Below are positions 1 to 8,270 of a DNA stretch of 20,452 nucleotides, piece by piece; position 1 is the first letter of the stretch, and each line of letters begins with the position of its first letter. Source of the DNA: Alphaproteobacteria bacterium. Lineage in GTDB: Bacteria; Pseudomonadota; Alphaproteobacteria; Micavibrionales; Micavibrionaceae. The stretch covers positions 1-20,452 of the forward strand of contig JAUILO010000027.1 in NCBI GenBank assembly GCA_030432775.1, given 5' to 3'. Position numbers and translations under genes: made by a program. The notes under the pieces were generated by a model that worked only from the letters and a program-made list of their open reading frames with translations, was not told where the DNA came from and did not search any database.

Positions 1-509
1 TTCCGCAGGGTTCGGGGCTATCGCGTCAGGAATCCGATATTGTCGGGCAAATCGCGGCTGATTATAAAAACATATATGGTATTGATTATCGCTTCCAAAT
101 TCAGTCGGATACATTTAATTCTGCACGGCATGAGGCCGATGCCTATTGGGATATAGGACGGTTTAATTTTGATGCGCGTTATTTATATGCGCAGGCACTT
201 GCCGGAACAGATATTAATGATAGCCGTGAACAAATTCGCTTTGCATCAGGCTTTGATGTAACCCGTCACTGGCATTTATATTCTGATATTCTTTATAATT
301 TGGGCGAAAATGAAGGCCTTCGTGAGGCGATATTCGGCGTTGATTATGCCGGGTGTTGTGTATCGTTTTCTTTGGGCGCAAAACGTAACATCACCAGCGA
401 CGCATCCGGTGAAAGCGGTACTGAAGTTATGTTCAGGATAGGCTTAAAGGGTATTGGTGAGTTTGGTGTTGATGAAGCAGACCGTTGGGATGCAGATAAC
501 AGGTTTTAA
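1..509 (+). CDS. lptD: LPS-assembly protein LptD, C-terminal fragment (5' end outside window)
   Basis: The frame is open from the first base to a TAA at 507-509 (codons begin at base 3), giving the last 168 residues of a longer protein. The translation shows alternating polar and hydrophobic strands typical of an outer-membrane beta-barrel, such as the stretches around YGIDYRFQIQSD, FNFDARYLYAQA and WHLYSDILYNL. Two adjacent cysteines are encoded at 354-359 (GCCVSFSLG). LptD is known to carry such a neighbouring Cys pair near its C-terminus, used for disulfide bonds to the N-terminal domain. The protein ends with a short strand and the residues NRF. LptD with lipoprotein LptE inserts lipopolysaccharide into the outer leaflet. 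The next gene starts 52 bases on and is a permease, not the usual surA. The barrel assignment is firm; the name rests on the Cys pair and general resemblance. Confidence 0.75.
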   Translation, partial: PQGSGLSRQESDIVGQIAADYKNIYGIDYRFQIQSDTFNSARHEADAYWDIGRFNFDARYLYAQALAGTDINDSREQIRFASGFDVTRHWHLYSDILYNLGENEGLREAIFGVDYAGCCVSFSLGAKRNITSDASGESGTEVMFRIGLKGIGEFGVDEADRWDADNRF

Positions 510-561
510 GCAGGAGCGTACAAGCCCAGCGTAATTATGCGTGGCTTTAAAGTGATTTTGA

Positions 562-2457
562 ATGATTGAAGAGCTTAATATACATATGTGGTTTGTCATG
601 CTGTTAACAGTATGGGCATCCTACGAATTTGTTAAAGAGCGTTTTCCTATCGAGGTGACCAGTGTTGGTTTGCTTACAGCTTTACTTGTATTCGGGCAGT
701 TATTCCCTGTTCTTGATGCCAATGGCCATAACGAACTGGATGCAAAATTGCTGCTTGTCGGGTTTGCCAATCCGGCTTTGGTAGCTGTTCTTGCGCTTCT
801 CGTTATGGGACAAGCTATTGTGCGAACCGATGCGCTGCGTCCGGTGACGAATTTATTTGTTAAAACAGATAAGAAATGGGTCTGGGTTTCTATCTTCTTT
901 ATTCTGGCTTTTGTGTTGGTTTTCTCGGCCTTTATGAATAATACCCCGCTTGTTATTCTCGCAATCCCGATTTTACAGGCTCTTGCTGTATCGGCAGGGG
1001 TTGCAGAAAGCCGCATTTTAATGCCGCTTAGTTTTGCTGCTATCTTAGGCGGTATGACAACATTGGTTGGTTCATCAACCAACCTTTTGGTATCAGGTGC
1101 GTTGGTGGAGCTTGGCTATAAGCCGCTTGGATTCTTTGATTTTCTCGTACCGGGCAGTATTCTGGCTGGTGTTGGTTTTATATATGTCATATTTATCATG
1201 CCGCGTATGATGCCGGACCGTAGTTCATTGAAAGAACAGCTTGTCGGTAATGAAAAAGAGTTTATTGCCGAGCTGGATATCGCCGAAGATAGTGAGCTTG
1301 TCGGTATGGAATGTTCGAATGGAGAGTTTCCAAAGCTTGAAGATTTGAAAATCAGAATGATCCAGCGTTTGGGGCATATTGTATTGCCACCATTTGAGGG
1401 TTATGTACTGCAGCCGGGTGATATTCTGATTGTTGCAGCCACACGGAAATCACTGGCTGATATATTGTCGCGTCACCCTGGTTTCCTTCTATCCGAAGAG
1501 GAGGCTGAACTTATCTCTACTGCCAAAAAGCCATCGGAGCCAGTTCTGGAAGGCGAAGAAGAGGAGGTCGCTCAGCCTAATCTTGATGAGCAGGTTGAAA
1601 GAGCGCGTACACTTGCAGAAATTATGATTACGCCTGGTTCGCGCTTTTTGGATATGAGTCTAGAGCAGATTGGCCTGCATAGGCAATATGGCGCTATTGT
1701 TCTTGGTATTCAGCGTAGGGCTCGGGTTGTGCGCCGCCGCCTCGGTAGAATTCGTATGGAATCCGGGGATGTATTGTTGATCGCAGGCAGTCAGGCATCG
1801 ATTAACTCGATGCGGGGTAACCGAGACTTCATTGTGCTTTCAGGATCTAAAAAAGATCTTCCTGTGCCAAAGAAAGCGCCGCTTGCGGGCTTTATTATGC
1901 TTTCTGCGATTTCTCTAGCTGCGTTTGGTATCATGTCTATTCCTGTTGCTGCTATTACCGGTGCGGCTATCATGATTGCAACAGATTGTTTGAACGTGCG
2001 GCAGGCAACACGTGCAATTGACCGTAAGATATTCTTGCTGGTCGGGACAATGCTGGCGCTCGGCCATGCTCTACAGGTGACAGAAGGTGCGTCGTTTATT
2101 GCCGAAGGTTTGTTGAATATTCCGTTTGTCGAGACTCCTTTTGCCATGGCTTCGCTTGTCTTTTTGGTTGTGGCTATTTGTACCAATATACTTAGTAACA
2201 ATGCCTGTGCCATTTTATTCACGCCTATTGCTGTGAATATTGGTCTGAATGTCGGGGTTGATCCGCTTATTTTTGCCGTAACGATATTGTTTGCGGCCAA
2301 TTGTTCATTTGCCTCGCCAATTGGCTATAAAACTAATCTTCTGGTGATGGGACCGGGGGCTTATCGATTTAGAGACTTTTTGAAAGGCGGTATTCCGTTG
2401 CTCTTATTGATATGGGTTACGTATATGGTTCTGGCTAAGTTTTATTACCAGTTATAG
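562..2457 (+). CDS. SLC13-type anion permease with two RCK_C (TrkA-C) domains
   Basis: 631 residues. Hydrophobic membrane segments fill about residues 8-225 and 440-631. Between them lies a hydrophilic cytoplasmic region with two RCK_C-like modules, about 230-300 (ending LQPGDILIVAATRKSL) and 347-415 (ending MESGDVLLIAGSQASI), joined by an acidic linker rich in Glu at about 310-345. SLC13/CitT-like signatures are visible in both halves: NNTPLVILAIPI and GSSTNLLVSG in the N-terminal half, and NILSNNACAILFTPIA and ASPIGYKTNLLV in the C-terminal half. The paired SNT/TNL motifs bind Na+ and anion in characterised family members. The substrate (dicarboxylate, sulfate or other anion) cannot be read from sequence. 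RCK_C domains usually bind small ligands and suggest regulation. The ATG at 562 has a poor Shine-Dalgarno; an in-frame ATG at 586 is an alternative. It lies 52 bases after lptD and may be read through from it. Confidence 0.85.
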   Translation: MIEELNIHMWFVMLLTVWASYEFVKERFPIEVTSVGLLTALLVFGQLFPVLDANGHNELDAKLLLVGFANPALVAVLALLVMGQAIVRTDALRPVTNLFVKTDKKWVWVSIFFILAFVLVFSAFMNNTPLVILAIPILQALAVSAGVAESRILMPLSFAAILGGMTTLVGSSTNLLVSGALVELGYKPLGFFDFLVPGSILAGVGFIYVIFIMPRMMPDRSSLKEQLVGNEKEFIAELDIAEDSELVGMECSNGEFPKLEDLKIRMIQRLGHIVLPPFEGYVLQPGDILIVAATRKSLADILSRHPGFLLSEEEAELISTAKKPSEPVLEGEEEEVAQPNLDEQVERARTLAEIMITPGSRFLDMSLEQIGLHRQYGAIVLGIQRRARVVRRRLGRIRMESGDVLLIAGSQASINSMRGNRDFIVLSGSKKDLPVPKKAPLAGFIMLSAISLAAFGIMSIPVAAITGAAIMIATDCLNVRQATRAIDRKIFLLVGTMLALGHALQVTEGASFIAEGLLNIPFVETPFAMASLVFLVVAICTNILSNNACAILFTPIAVNIGLNVGVDPLIFAVTILFAANCSFASPIGYKTNLLVMGPGAYRFRDFLKGGIPLLLLIWVTYMVLAKFYYQL

Positions 2458-2568
2458 ATACTCTTTAAACACATGTTATTTAGCAGCTCTTTTAAGTGGC
2501 GTTTAAATGCGCGCTTTGGTTATAGGCGCTGTCTACTTATTATTTGTTAGGTTTAGATATAAGGATTG

Positions 2569-2626
2569 CAGGGGGCTCTTACGCCGTTAAGCCCTGTTTA
2601 TAAGCTTGACGGATCAAGGCTTATAA
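2569..2626. terminator. Two adjacent hairpins between convergent genes (putative bidirectional terminator)
   Basis: Two inverted repeats lie between the converging permease and AsmA-like genes. The first, 2569-2596, pairs CAGGG with the downstream CCCTG and continues through GCTCTTA/TTAAGC with bulges. The second, 2598-2626, pairs TTATAAGC/GCTTATAA plus TTGA/TCAA around a CGGA loop with one bulged G. It overlaps the stop codon of the minus-strand gene. Neither is followed by a long T-run, so termination is plausible but unproven. Confidence 0.3.
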
Positions 2627-3743
2627 CGCTTGTCCGCGGCACGTCGTTCTTATGGGTAGTCGTGACAATCTTACCTGTCATATCATATAAAGAGCCGCTC
2701 AACACGATTTTAGCCTCATCATAGCTTTGATCCTCAAGCTCGTTATATATACGGTCAAGGTTGCCTTGCGTAATCATTAGCGGTGTTAGTATATCCGATT
2801 TAAATGATTTCAAATTAAACGTCTTGTGGACGTTTTCAAGGAAGGCGAGAAGCTTTGCCGGTTCATTACCGTTAATTGTAGCCTCAATCATAAATCCTGC
2901 CTGTGCATTGCTGATATCAACATTGAAATGTATTTCATCAGGGCCGCTTACTTTTCCTTCGATCAGGAACTGGATGTGGTCTGCATTACTATCGAGCGTA
3001 ATGCTGACATTGGAAAGTTCCATATATCCCAGATTTAATTTGCCGGCGTATATTTGCGCGCTTGCTCTGGGGATGGCTGCTTTGGTTTCGGCATAAGATA
3101 ACCAGCCGCTAACACGTGCTGTTTCAATCTCAGGCAGAACGATAGCGGCCTCGCTAATGTCGATTTCTGCGCTCCATAGACCTTTATTACTTTGCACGGC
3201 CTGAATTTTACTTTGCATTCTCAGCTGGTTTTGAACTGCCCATAAAATACCTACAAAATTGGTTTGATTGTCTTGGGATTTATGAAATTTTCCTTTTGTT
3301 TCCAAACGAATCCCGCCCCAGCGTGTTGCGATATCGATCTGACCATGTTCTAAAAACAGCTCTTCAAAAGGCAGTATCTTTGACACTCTTGGTTTCCAGC
3401 CCGTCATATCAAGCTGCCAGTTGTGATTGATCTCAGCTGTTAGGGTGACATCATTGATTTTAAGTCTTTTCGGCGGCGTGCTGCGTAATGCTTTCAAGCG
3501 GCTTAGTTCATATTCAAGGCCGGTAATATAGCTGAACTGGTTCGGGTCGAGATCAACGCGGGAAATGATGGTCTTCCCGTCTGCATGTTCGATATCAGCT
3601 ATAGAACTGACCTGTATACCGTTTCTTTCCAGAATGGTTCGGATATAACGTTTTTCTAGATGCGGATAGCGTATGAAAAGCACGAGAGCCATGACAACCA
3701 AAGCGGAGATACAAAATAGCGCTATATTTTTAATCGTGAACAT
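2598..3743 (-). CDS. Membrane-anchored AsmA/YdbH-like periplasmic protein
   Basis: 381 residues. One N-terminal hydrophobic segment at about residues 5-25 is followed by an Arg/Lys-rich flank, so the protein is probably an inner-membrane anchor with a periplasmic body. The rest is a run of beta-prone strands alternating with charged turns (for example RLKINDVTLTAEI, GQIDIATRWGGIRLETKGKF, AKIVLSGSLYDMTGKIV). This is the look of AsmA/YdbH/TamB-type lipid-transport or envelope proteins, but I see no diagnostic motif. It begins 21 bases after the parE stop on the same strand, so the two are probably co-transcribed. A functional link to topoisomerase IV is not expected. Its stop codon lies inside a hairpin. 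The ORF is clearly real (long, on the parE strand, typical coding bias); the family label is an inference from fold texture. Confidence 0.6.
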   Translation of the reverse strand: MFTIKNIALFCISALVVMALVLFIRYPHLEKRYIRTILERNGIQVSSIADIEHADGKTIISRVDLDPNQFSYITGLEYELSRLKALRSTPPKRLKINDVTLTAEINHNWQLDMTGWKPRVSKILPFEELFLEHGQIDIATRWGGIRLETKGKFHKSQDNQTNFVGILWAVQNQLRMQSKIQAVQSNKGLWSAEIDISEAAIVLPEIETARVSGWLSYAETKAAIPRASAQIYAGKLNLGYMELSNVSITLDSNADHIQFLIEGKVSGPDEIHFNVDISNAQAGFMIEATINGNEPAKLLAFLENVHKTFNLKSFKSDILTPLMITQGNLDRIYNELEDQSYDEAKIVLSGSLYDMTGKIVTTTHKNDVPRTSVISLDPSSL

Positions 3744-3764
3744 GCTGGAACAGTTCTCTTGCCT

Positions 3765-5924
3765 TTAAACATCAATATCTTTGACGAATTCGGCATTCTC
3801 CTGAATGAATTGATATCTCGCATCGGCGTTTTTACCCATAAGGCGGTCAACAAGGTCATTGATTTGGGCTGTTGCTTGCGCCTTTGTGTGGGCTGCTGCA
3901 CTATGACCATCTGATTCAAGGTCCTCGGTAATGCCAAGTGCTGCCATTGCGTCCGGTAAAGTTACACGAATGAGCGTACGTGTATCCGGTTGCATTGTAG
4001 TCTCACGCAGTTGTTTTGCAGGCATTTCACCAAGCCCCTTAAAACGCGATACATCGACTTTCGAATTCTTTTTGAAAACACTCTCCATCAGCGCATCTTT
4101 ATGGGCATCATCCATGGCGTATTCACTTACGTTACCTGCACTAAGTCGGTAAAGCGGTGGCTGGGCCAGATATAAATGGCCGTTTTCTATAAGCGGTTTC
4201 ATTTGTGTGAAGAAGAACGTGACGAGAAGGGCTGCAATATGCGCGCCATCAACATCAGCATCAGTCATGATAATAATACGTTCATACCGTAGCTTTTTAA
4301 GGTCAAAATCTTTACCGATTCCAGTGCCAAGCGCCTGCGTCATATCTTGAATTTCCTGATTGCCGCGAATCTTATCGGCTGTGGCGCTGACCACATTCAA
4401 AATTTTGCCGCGCAGTGGTAGTACAGCTTGGGTTTTTCTGTCACGAGCCTGTTTGGCGGATCCGCCCGCACTATCACCTTCGACAAGGAATAATTCTGTA
4501 TCGTCAGCCTCACTGGTTGAACAATCTGTCAGTTTGCCGGGCAGGCGTAATCTGCGCGTGGCTGATTTACGCGCCAGTGATTTGCTCTCGCGACTTTTTT
4601 TACGTTCTTCAGCGATGGAAATAACATGGCCGAGTAATTGCTCGCTTGATGCTGGATCGCTAGATAGCCAGTGATCAAAATGATCACGTATGGCGAGATC
4701 AACCCAGCGTGTGACTTGCGCAGAGGCCAGCTTTTCTTTGGTTTGTCCCTGAAATTGTGGATCTTTGATGAATACAGATATCAATATGGCGGCACTTGCC
4801 ATGACATCATCGGCAGTAATCATACTGGTTTTCTTATTGCCGACCATATCTCCATATGCTCTTAGCCCTTTTGATAAGGCGCTGCGTAAGCCTTGCTCGT
4901 GGGTTCCACCCATAGGGGTCGGGATGGTATTACAATAAGAATGTGAAAACCCTTCGGCGTTATATGGCCATGTAATCGCAAATTCGACGCGTCCTTCATT
5001 ATCCGGCAGGTCGGCCTGACCATGAAATGCGACCTTGTTCACGGTCTCTCTGTCTTTAAGTGAACGATTAAGGAAGTCAAGTAAGCCATTGGGAAATTTG
5101 AATACTTTCTCTGTTTCAACTTTTGATTCAGGAAGCAATAGCGAAGCAGGACACTTCCATCTGATCTCGACACCGCGGAACAAATAAGCCTTTGAACGTG
5201 CCATTTGATAAAGCCATGCCGGCTTTAAATGGGCAACTTCACCAAAGATCTCAGGATCAGGGTGGAAATAAACAGTCGTACCGCGGCGGTTGCTTACCGC
5301 GCCGAGGTGTTCGAGTTTTGTTGTTGGAAGGCCGCGGGAGAAGCTTTGCTTATATAGGTTTTTATCACGGGCGACCTCGACCCACATTTCATCGGATAAT
5401 GCATTCACAACAGAGATACCAACACCATGCAAACCACCGGATGTTTCATATGCTTTGCCGCTGAATTTACCGCCCGAGTGCAGCGTCGTCAAAATAACTT
5501 CCAGTGCTGATTTTCCAGGGTATTTAGGATGCTCGCTGACAGGAATACCACGGCCATTATCGGAAATTTTAATGCCGTAATTATCAAGTAATTCGATCTC
5601 GATACGATCGGCATGGTTTGCAACGGCCTCATCCATGGCGTTATCCAGAACCTCGCCGACCAAATGATGAAGTGCTTTTTCGTCTGTACCGCCAATATAC
5701 ATGCCTGGTCTTTTACGGACAGGCTCCAGACCTTCGAGAACTTCGATATCCGCCGCATCATAACTTTGTGAGCTTGCAATTGGCGCAGATGTAGCGCTTT
5801 TTGGCGGTGTTGTCGGTTTGAGAGCCTTTGCTTCGGTGTTAGCCTGTTTATCGTTATCGGCTTTGCTATCGTTCTCGGGGTCGTTACTGGGATTGTTTGG
5901 TTGTGATGCAAATAAGTCTGACAT
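3765..5924 (-). CDS. parE: DNA topoisomerase IV subunit B
   Basis: 719 residues. With ParC it forms topoisomerase IV, which decatenates replicated chromosomes using ATP. The GHKL ATPase site is visible: EVLDNAMDEA (91-100, catalytic Glu and Mg-binding Asn), DNGRGIP (122-128) and the ATP-lid GGLHGVG (163-169). The TOPRIM domain has EGDSAGG from E482 and DADVDGAH from D555. PLRGKILNV and RFKGLGEM are also present. The length without a large GyrB insert, the SDLF start and the YDAADIEVLEGLEPVRKRPGMY block match alphaproteobacterial ParE rather than GyrB. Residues 1-54 form a low-complexity Asn/Asp/Lys/Pro/Ala extension before the conserved core and are probably disordered. The next gene on the strand follows after 21 bases. 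A weak AGGA lies well upstream of the ATG; no better start is visible. Confidence 0.93.
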   Translation of the reverse strand: MSDLFASQPNNPSNDPENDSKADNDKQANTEAKALKPTTPPKSATSAPIASSQSYDAADIEVLEGLEPVRKRPGMYIGGTDEKALHHLVGEVLDNAMDEAVANHADRIEIELLDNYGIKISDNGRGIPVSEHPKYPGKSALEVILTTLHSGGKFSGKAYETSGGLHGVGISVVNALSDEMWVEVARDKNLYKQSFSRGLPTTKLEHLGAVSNRRGTTVYFHPDPEIFGEVAHLKPAWLYQMARSKAYLFRGVEIRWKCPASLLLPESKVETEKVFKFPNGLLDFLNRSLKDRETVNKVAFHGQADLPDNEGRVEFAITWPYNAEGFSHSYCNTIPTPMGGTHEQGLRSALSKGLRAYGDMVGNKKTSMITADDVMASAAILISVFIKDPQFQGQTKEKLASAQVTRWVDLAIRDHFDHWLSSDPASSEQLLGHVISIAEERKKSRESKSLARKSATRRLRLPGKLTDCSTSEADDTELFLVEGDSAGGSAKQARDRKTQAVLPLRGKILNVVSATADKIRGNQEIQDMTQALGTGIGKDFDLKKLRYERIIIMTDADVDGAHIAALLVTFFFTQMKPLIENGHLYLAQPPLYRLSAGNVSEYAMDDAHKDALMESVFKKNSKVDVSRFKGLGEMPAKQLRETTMQPDTRTLIRVTLPDAMAALGITEDLESDGHSAAAHTKAQATAQINDLVDRLMGKNADARYQFIQENAEFVKDIDV

Positions 5925-5965
5925 GTTTTATTTTATATCCTGGACGCGGCTAAATACTCTTTAAT

Positions 5966-5985
5966 ATTGCGGATCTAGCCGCAAT
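5966..5985. promoter_or_regulatory. Perfect inverted repeat between divergent parE and thioesterase genes
   Basis: ATTGCGG and CCGCAAT form a perfect 7-bp dyad separated by ATCTAG, 41 bases upstream of the parE start and 107 bases upstream of the thioesterase start. The spacer itself is near-palindromic. The site is well placed for an operator acting on parE, or for a short leader hairpin in its mRNA. No regulator is identifiable. Confidence 0.35.
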
Positions 5986-6091
5986 GTGTTCTCTATTAAT
6001 ATCCTCAGGGGTATATCTTTTATAGTTTATATATAGACTGGATATAGCCGAAATAAAACCATTCATTTAATAATGACAGCTAAGACTCACA

Positions 6092-6928
6092 ATGAATATA
6101 GATAAAGACGAACCCGTTCTACGTAGCATTCCTATGCCCTCGGATACAATTGCAGAAAATTATGTTAGTGCTGGCTGGATCATGTCACAGATGGATCTGG
6201 CAGGCGGTAAACATGCCTATAACTACACCAATGGACGAACAGTGACGGTTGCGTTGAATGCGATGTCCTTTCATCAGCCGATATTCGTCAGTGACGAGGT
6301 CAGTATCTATGGCGAATATCTGCGGGTCGGGTCGAGTTCATTGACTATTGGAATTGCCGCATGGGCGCATCGAAGGGGCAGCAAGGAGCGCATAAAGGTC
6401 ACCGAAGCTGTGTTTACATTTGTTCATACCGATGAAAACAGAGATCCTGTTCTTATTACCAAGCGTCCGGAAATTGAAATTACCCCCGGTTATACACCGA
6501 AAGGCCGCCAGAATAATGACACTTTAAATCCGACACTGACAAAAGAACAGATGGTTCAGGAACTGAACAAGGGTAAGGAAATTGCCCTAAAAACTGTACC
6601 GTTGCCACGGGATACAAATTATCTGGGGGATATATTCGGGGGCTGGATTTTGTCACAAATGGATTTGGCCGGATTAATGCAAGCCTCTGATTTTGCTAAT
6701 AAAAGGGTCGTAACGGTCGGGATTGAAGATATGGTCTTTTATAACCCTGTTTTTATCGGAAATCAGGTCACTTTCTTAACAGAAGTAGTTAAAAAAGGAC
6801 GAACATCTGTTACACTAAGGGTAGAGAGTTATGTTTTCATCAATGCGAAGGAAGCATACGAAAAGGTAACAGAAGGGTTGTTTAGTTATGTCGCAGTTGA
6901 TGAAAATCGATCACCAATTCCAATCTAA
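6092..6928 (+). CDS. Tandem-hotdog acyl-CoA thioesterase
   Basis: 278 residues made of two hotdog domains, about 10-130 and 155-275, each resembling single-domain YciA-type acyl-CoA thioesterases. The halves align through PMPSDT/PLPRDT, AGWIMSQMDLAG/GGWILSQMDLAG, VTVALNAMSF/VTVGIEDMVF and VFTFVHTDENRDP/LFSYVAVDENRSP. Such enzymes hydrolyse acyl-CoA to free acid and CoA in the cytoplasm. In the C-terminal half the catalytic Asp is present (D180 in GDIFGGW). In the N-terminal half the aligned residue is Y24 (ENYVSAGW). This suggests one productive site per pair, as reported for eukaryotic double-hotdog thioesterases such as ACOT7. No strong Shine-Dalgarno precedes the ATG. The last 41 bases overlap the next gene, implying translational coupling. 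Substrate length is unknown. Confidence 0.85.
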   Translation: MNIDKDEPVLRSIPMPSDTIAENYVSAGWIMSQMDLAGGKHAYNYTNGRTVTVALNAMSFHQPIFVSDEVSIYGEYLRVGSSSLTIGIAAWAHRRGSKERIKVTEAVFTFVHTDENRDPVLITKRPEIEITPGYTPKGRQNNDTLNPTLTKEQMVQELNKGKEIALKTVPLPRDTNYLGDIFGGWILSQMDLAGLMQASDFANKRVVTVGIEDMVFYNPVFIGNQVTFLTEVVKKGRTSVTLRVESYVFINAKEAYEKVTEGLFSYVAVDENRSPIPI

Positions 6929-8093
6929 GATTGGCAAGAGGTTTTATGGTCTGAGCATTCATGTGGTGTGCTTTATGGCTATCATGCTTTCTATTGCTGT
7001 TTTGCCGTCGCTTGTGAGGGCGCAGGGCTATGATATGAGTTCCTTGAAAGAGGTTCCTGATTATAGCGATGAAGGCGAATATGATTTTGACAAGATATCA
7101 AAGGTCATCAATGTTGTTCCTTATAATGACGAGCAGCTTGAGTTTGATGTACGTATCTCCAAAGAATGGCTTAATCTGACCGAGCGGGAGCTGGGCGAGG
7201 AAGGTTGGAGCGATAATCAGAACTTTAACACCAAAATTTTTACTATTGTTAGCGAGTTCATTGACCCGACCAAGGGGATTTTTTCCAGTCGTTTCGAGGT
7301 CAAAGCGCTAGAGCTGGAATATGAAACCACAGCACGTAACTGGTTCTTCCAGTATATTTTGCAGAGTGGCTATAACATGCAGGCTTTAACGGTTGTGTCT
7401 GATTCCGAGGTAGAAACCCTTTATGTGTATGTAAATAAGGACAGATCTTACATTGCCAGATCACGTTTTTTCATTAACGGTAATCGCGTAATCATGGCGA
7501 CATATACAATGCCGGATACACGCTGGGCGGAAGAGCGTTTCATGCAGCAAAAAGTGGTGCAGTCTTTCGAGCTTAAGAATCCAGTTAAAATGAAGTTGGA
7601 TGTAACCGATACATACCAATATTTTGATGTGGTGCAGTTTGATTATCCGGAAGACTGGAGACTGGCAACACCAAATGTTTACGGTCTAGACGGCATGGAA
7701 GTGCGTATATTTCAGGCTGATAAGAATGACCAAGGCGTTGCGGGCGAGATTTTTGTTGATATTGTTTCCGTAGAATCTGAAACAACCCTGCGCGAGGAAG
7801 TGAATGAGATTTTAGAATCGGTCGCAAAGCGTGACATCAAGGTGGGGAATCTGATTGGCGAATCCGATGATTTTGAATATAAGCCCCATATTTATTATCA
7901 CAAGGTCGAGATTTACGAGGCGGTCTATAAGAATTACAAGACTGTCACGCATGAGTTCTGGCTCGCTATTCTGGCCGAAGAAAACTATTACTATATTGTG
8001 ACAATGATTACCCCGAACAGAAACACTGATTTCTTTACATGGTCGCGTAATATCGAGGCCTATAAGATATTGCTTGAGAGTTTCCGTATATAA
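6888..8093 (+). CDS. Secreted/periplasmic protein of unknown function, possible tandem PsbP-like halves
   Basis: 401 residues. An N-terminal signal peptide is clear: a basic region (KIGKR), a hydrophobic core at about 21-43, and a likely cleavage after VRA (residues 43-45), before QGYD. The mature part is acidic and seems to contain two related halves, about 55-226 and 230-401. Each runs from a domain-opening strand plus Trp (FDVRISKEWLNL; FDYPEDWRLA) to an aromatic closing strand and a helix ending in SFEL or SFRI. That pattern recalls the PsbP/Mog1-like alpha/beta fold, but I recognise no catalytic motif. The ATG at 6888 is preferred because AGAAGGG ends 10 bases upstream; 6900 is an alternative with a poorer site. 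The gene starts inside the thioesterase gene in another frame, so the two are likely translationally coupled. It ends 177 bases before convergent glnA. Confidence 0.65.
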   Translation: MSQLMKIDHQFQSKIGKRFYGLSIHVVCFMAIMLSIAVLPSLVRAQGYDMSSLKEVPDYSDEGEYDFDKISKVINVVPYNDEQLEFDVRISKEWLNLTERELGEEGWSDNQNFNTKIFTIVSEFIDPTKGIFSSRFEVKALELEYETTARNWFFQYILQSGYNMQALTVVSDSEVETLYVYVNKDRSYIARSRFFINGNRVIMATYTMPDTRWAEERFMQQKVVQSFELKNPVKMKLDVTDTYQYFDVVQFDYPEDWRLATPNVYGLDGMEVRIFQADKNDQGVAGEIFVDIVSVESETTLREEVNEILESVAKRDIKVGNLIGESDDFEYKPHIYYHKVEIYEAVYKNYKTVTHEFWLAILAEENYYYIVTMITPNRNTDFFTWSRNIEAYKILLESFRI

Positions 8094-8103
8094 ATAGTCG
8101 CAG

Positions 8104-8140
8104 TGCTATAAATGCTATAAATGTCTAGGGAATGCCTAGA
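8104..8140. repeat. Short tandem repeat plus inverted repeat downstream of the secreted-protein gene
   Basis: A 9-base unit TGCTATAAA occurs twice in tandem (8104-8112, 8113-8121) and starts a third time. Immediately after, TCTAGG (8124-8129) and CCTAGA (8135-8140) form a perfect 6-bp dyad around a 5-base loop. It lies in the 3' untranslated region 11 bases after the stop. No T-run follows, so it is not an obvious terminator. Confidence 0.4.
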
Positions 8141-8204
8141 GAGATAAAAGCTGAATAGCTGTCTGAATAAAATATCACCGCATTTGAAATTACAACAGAT
8201 CTAA

Positions 8205-8237
8205 GTATAAAAAAGGCCGGAATTTCATCCGGCCTTT
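8205..8237. terminator. Rho-independent terminator shared by glnA and the convergent secreted-protein gene
   Basis: A perfect 10-bp stem, AAAGGCCGGA (8212-8221) with TCCGGCCTTT (8228-8237), closes a 6-base loop. On the minus strand the stem is followed by a T-run (complement of the A-run at 8209-8214), ideal for ending glnA 34 bases after its stop. On the plus strand the stem ends in CTTTCTATTTGTT, so it can also stop the converging gene. Confidence 0.85.
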
Positions 8238-8270
8238 CTATTTGTTCATCATTTGGAATTATGATTTGAA

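Noticed and set aside
6073..6105. Short upstream frame of 10 codons overlapping the thioesterase start
   Set aside because: No Shine-Dalgarno and no leader-peptide pattern (no runs of a single amino-acid codon); likely chance.
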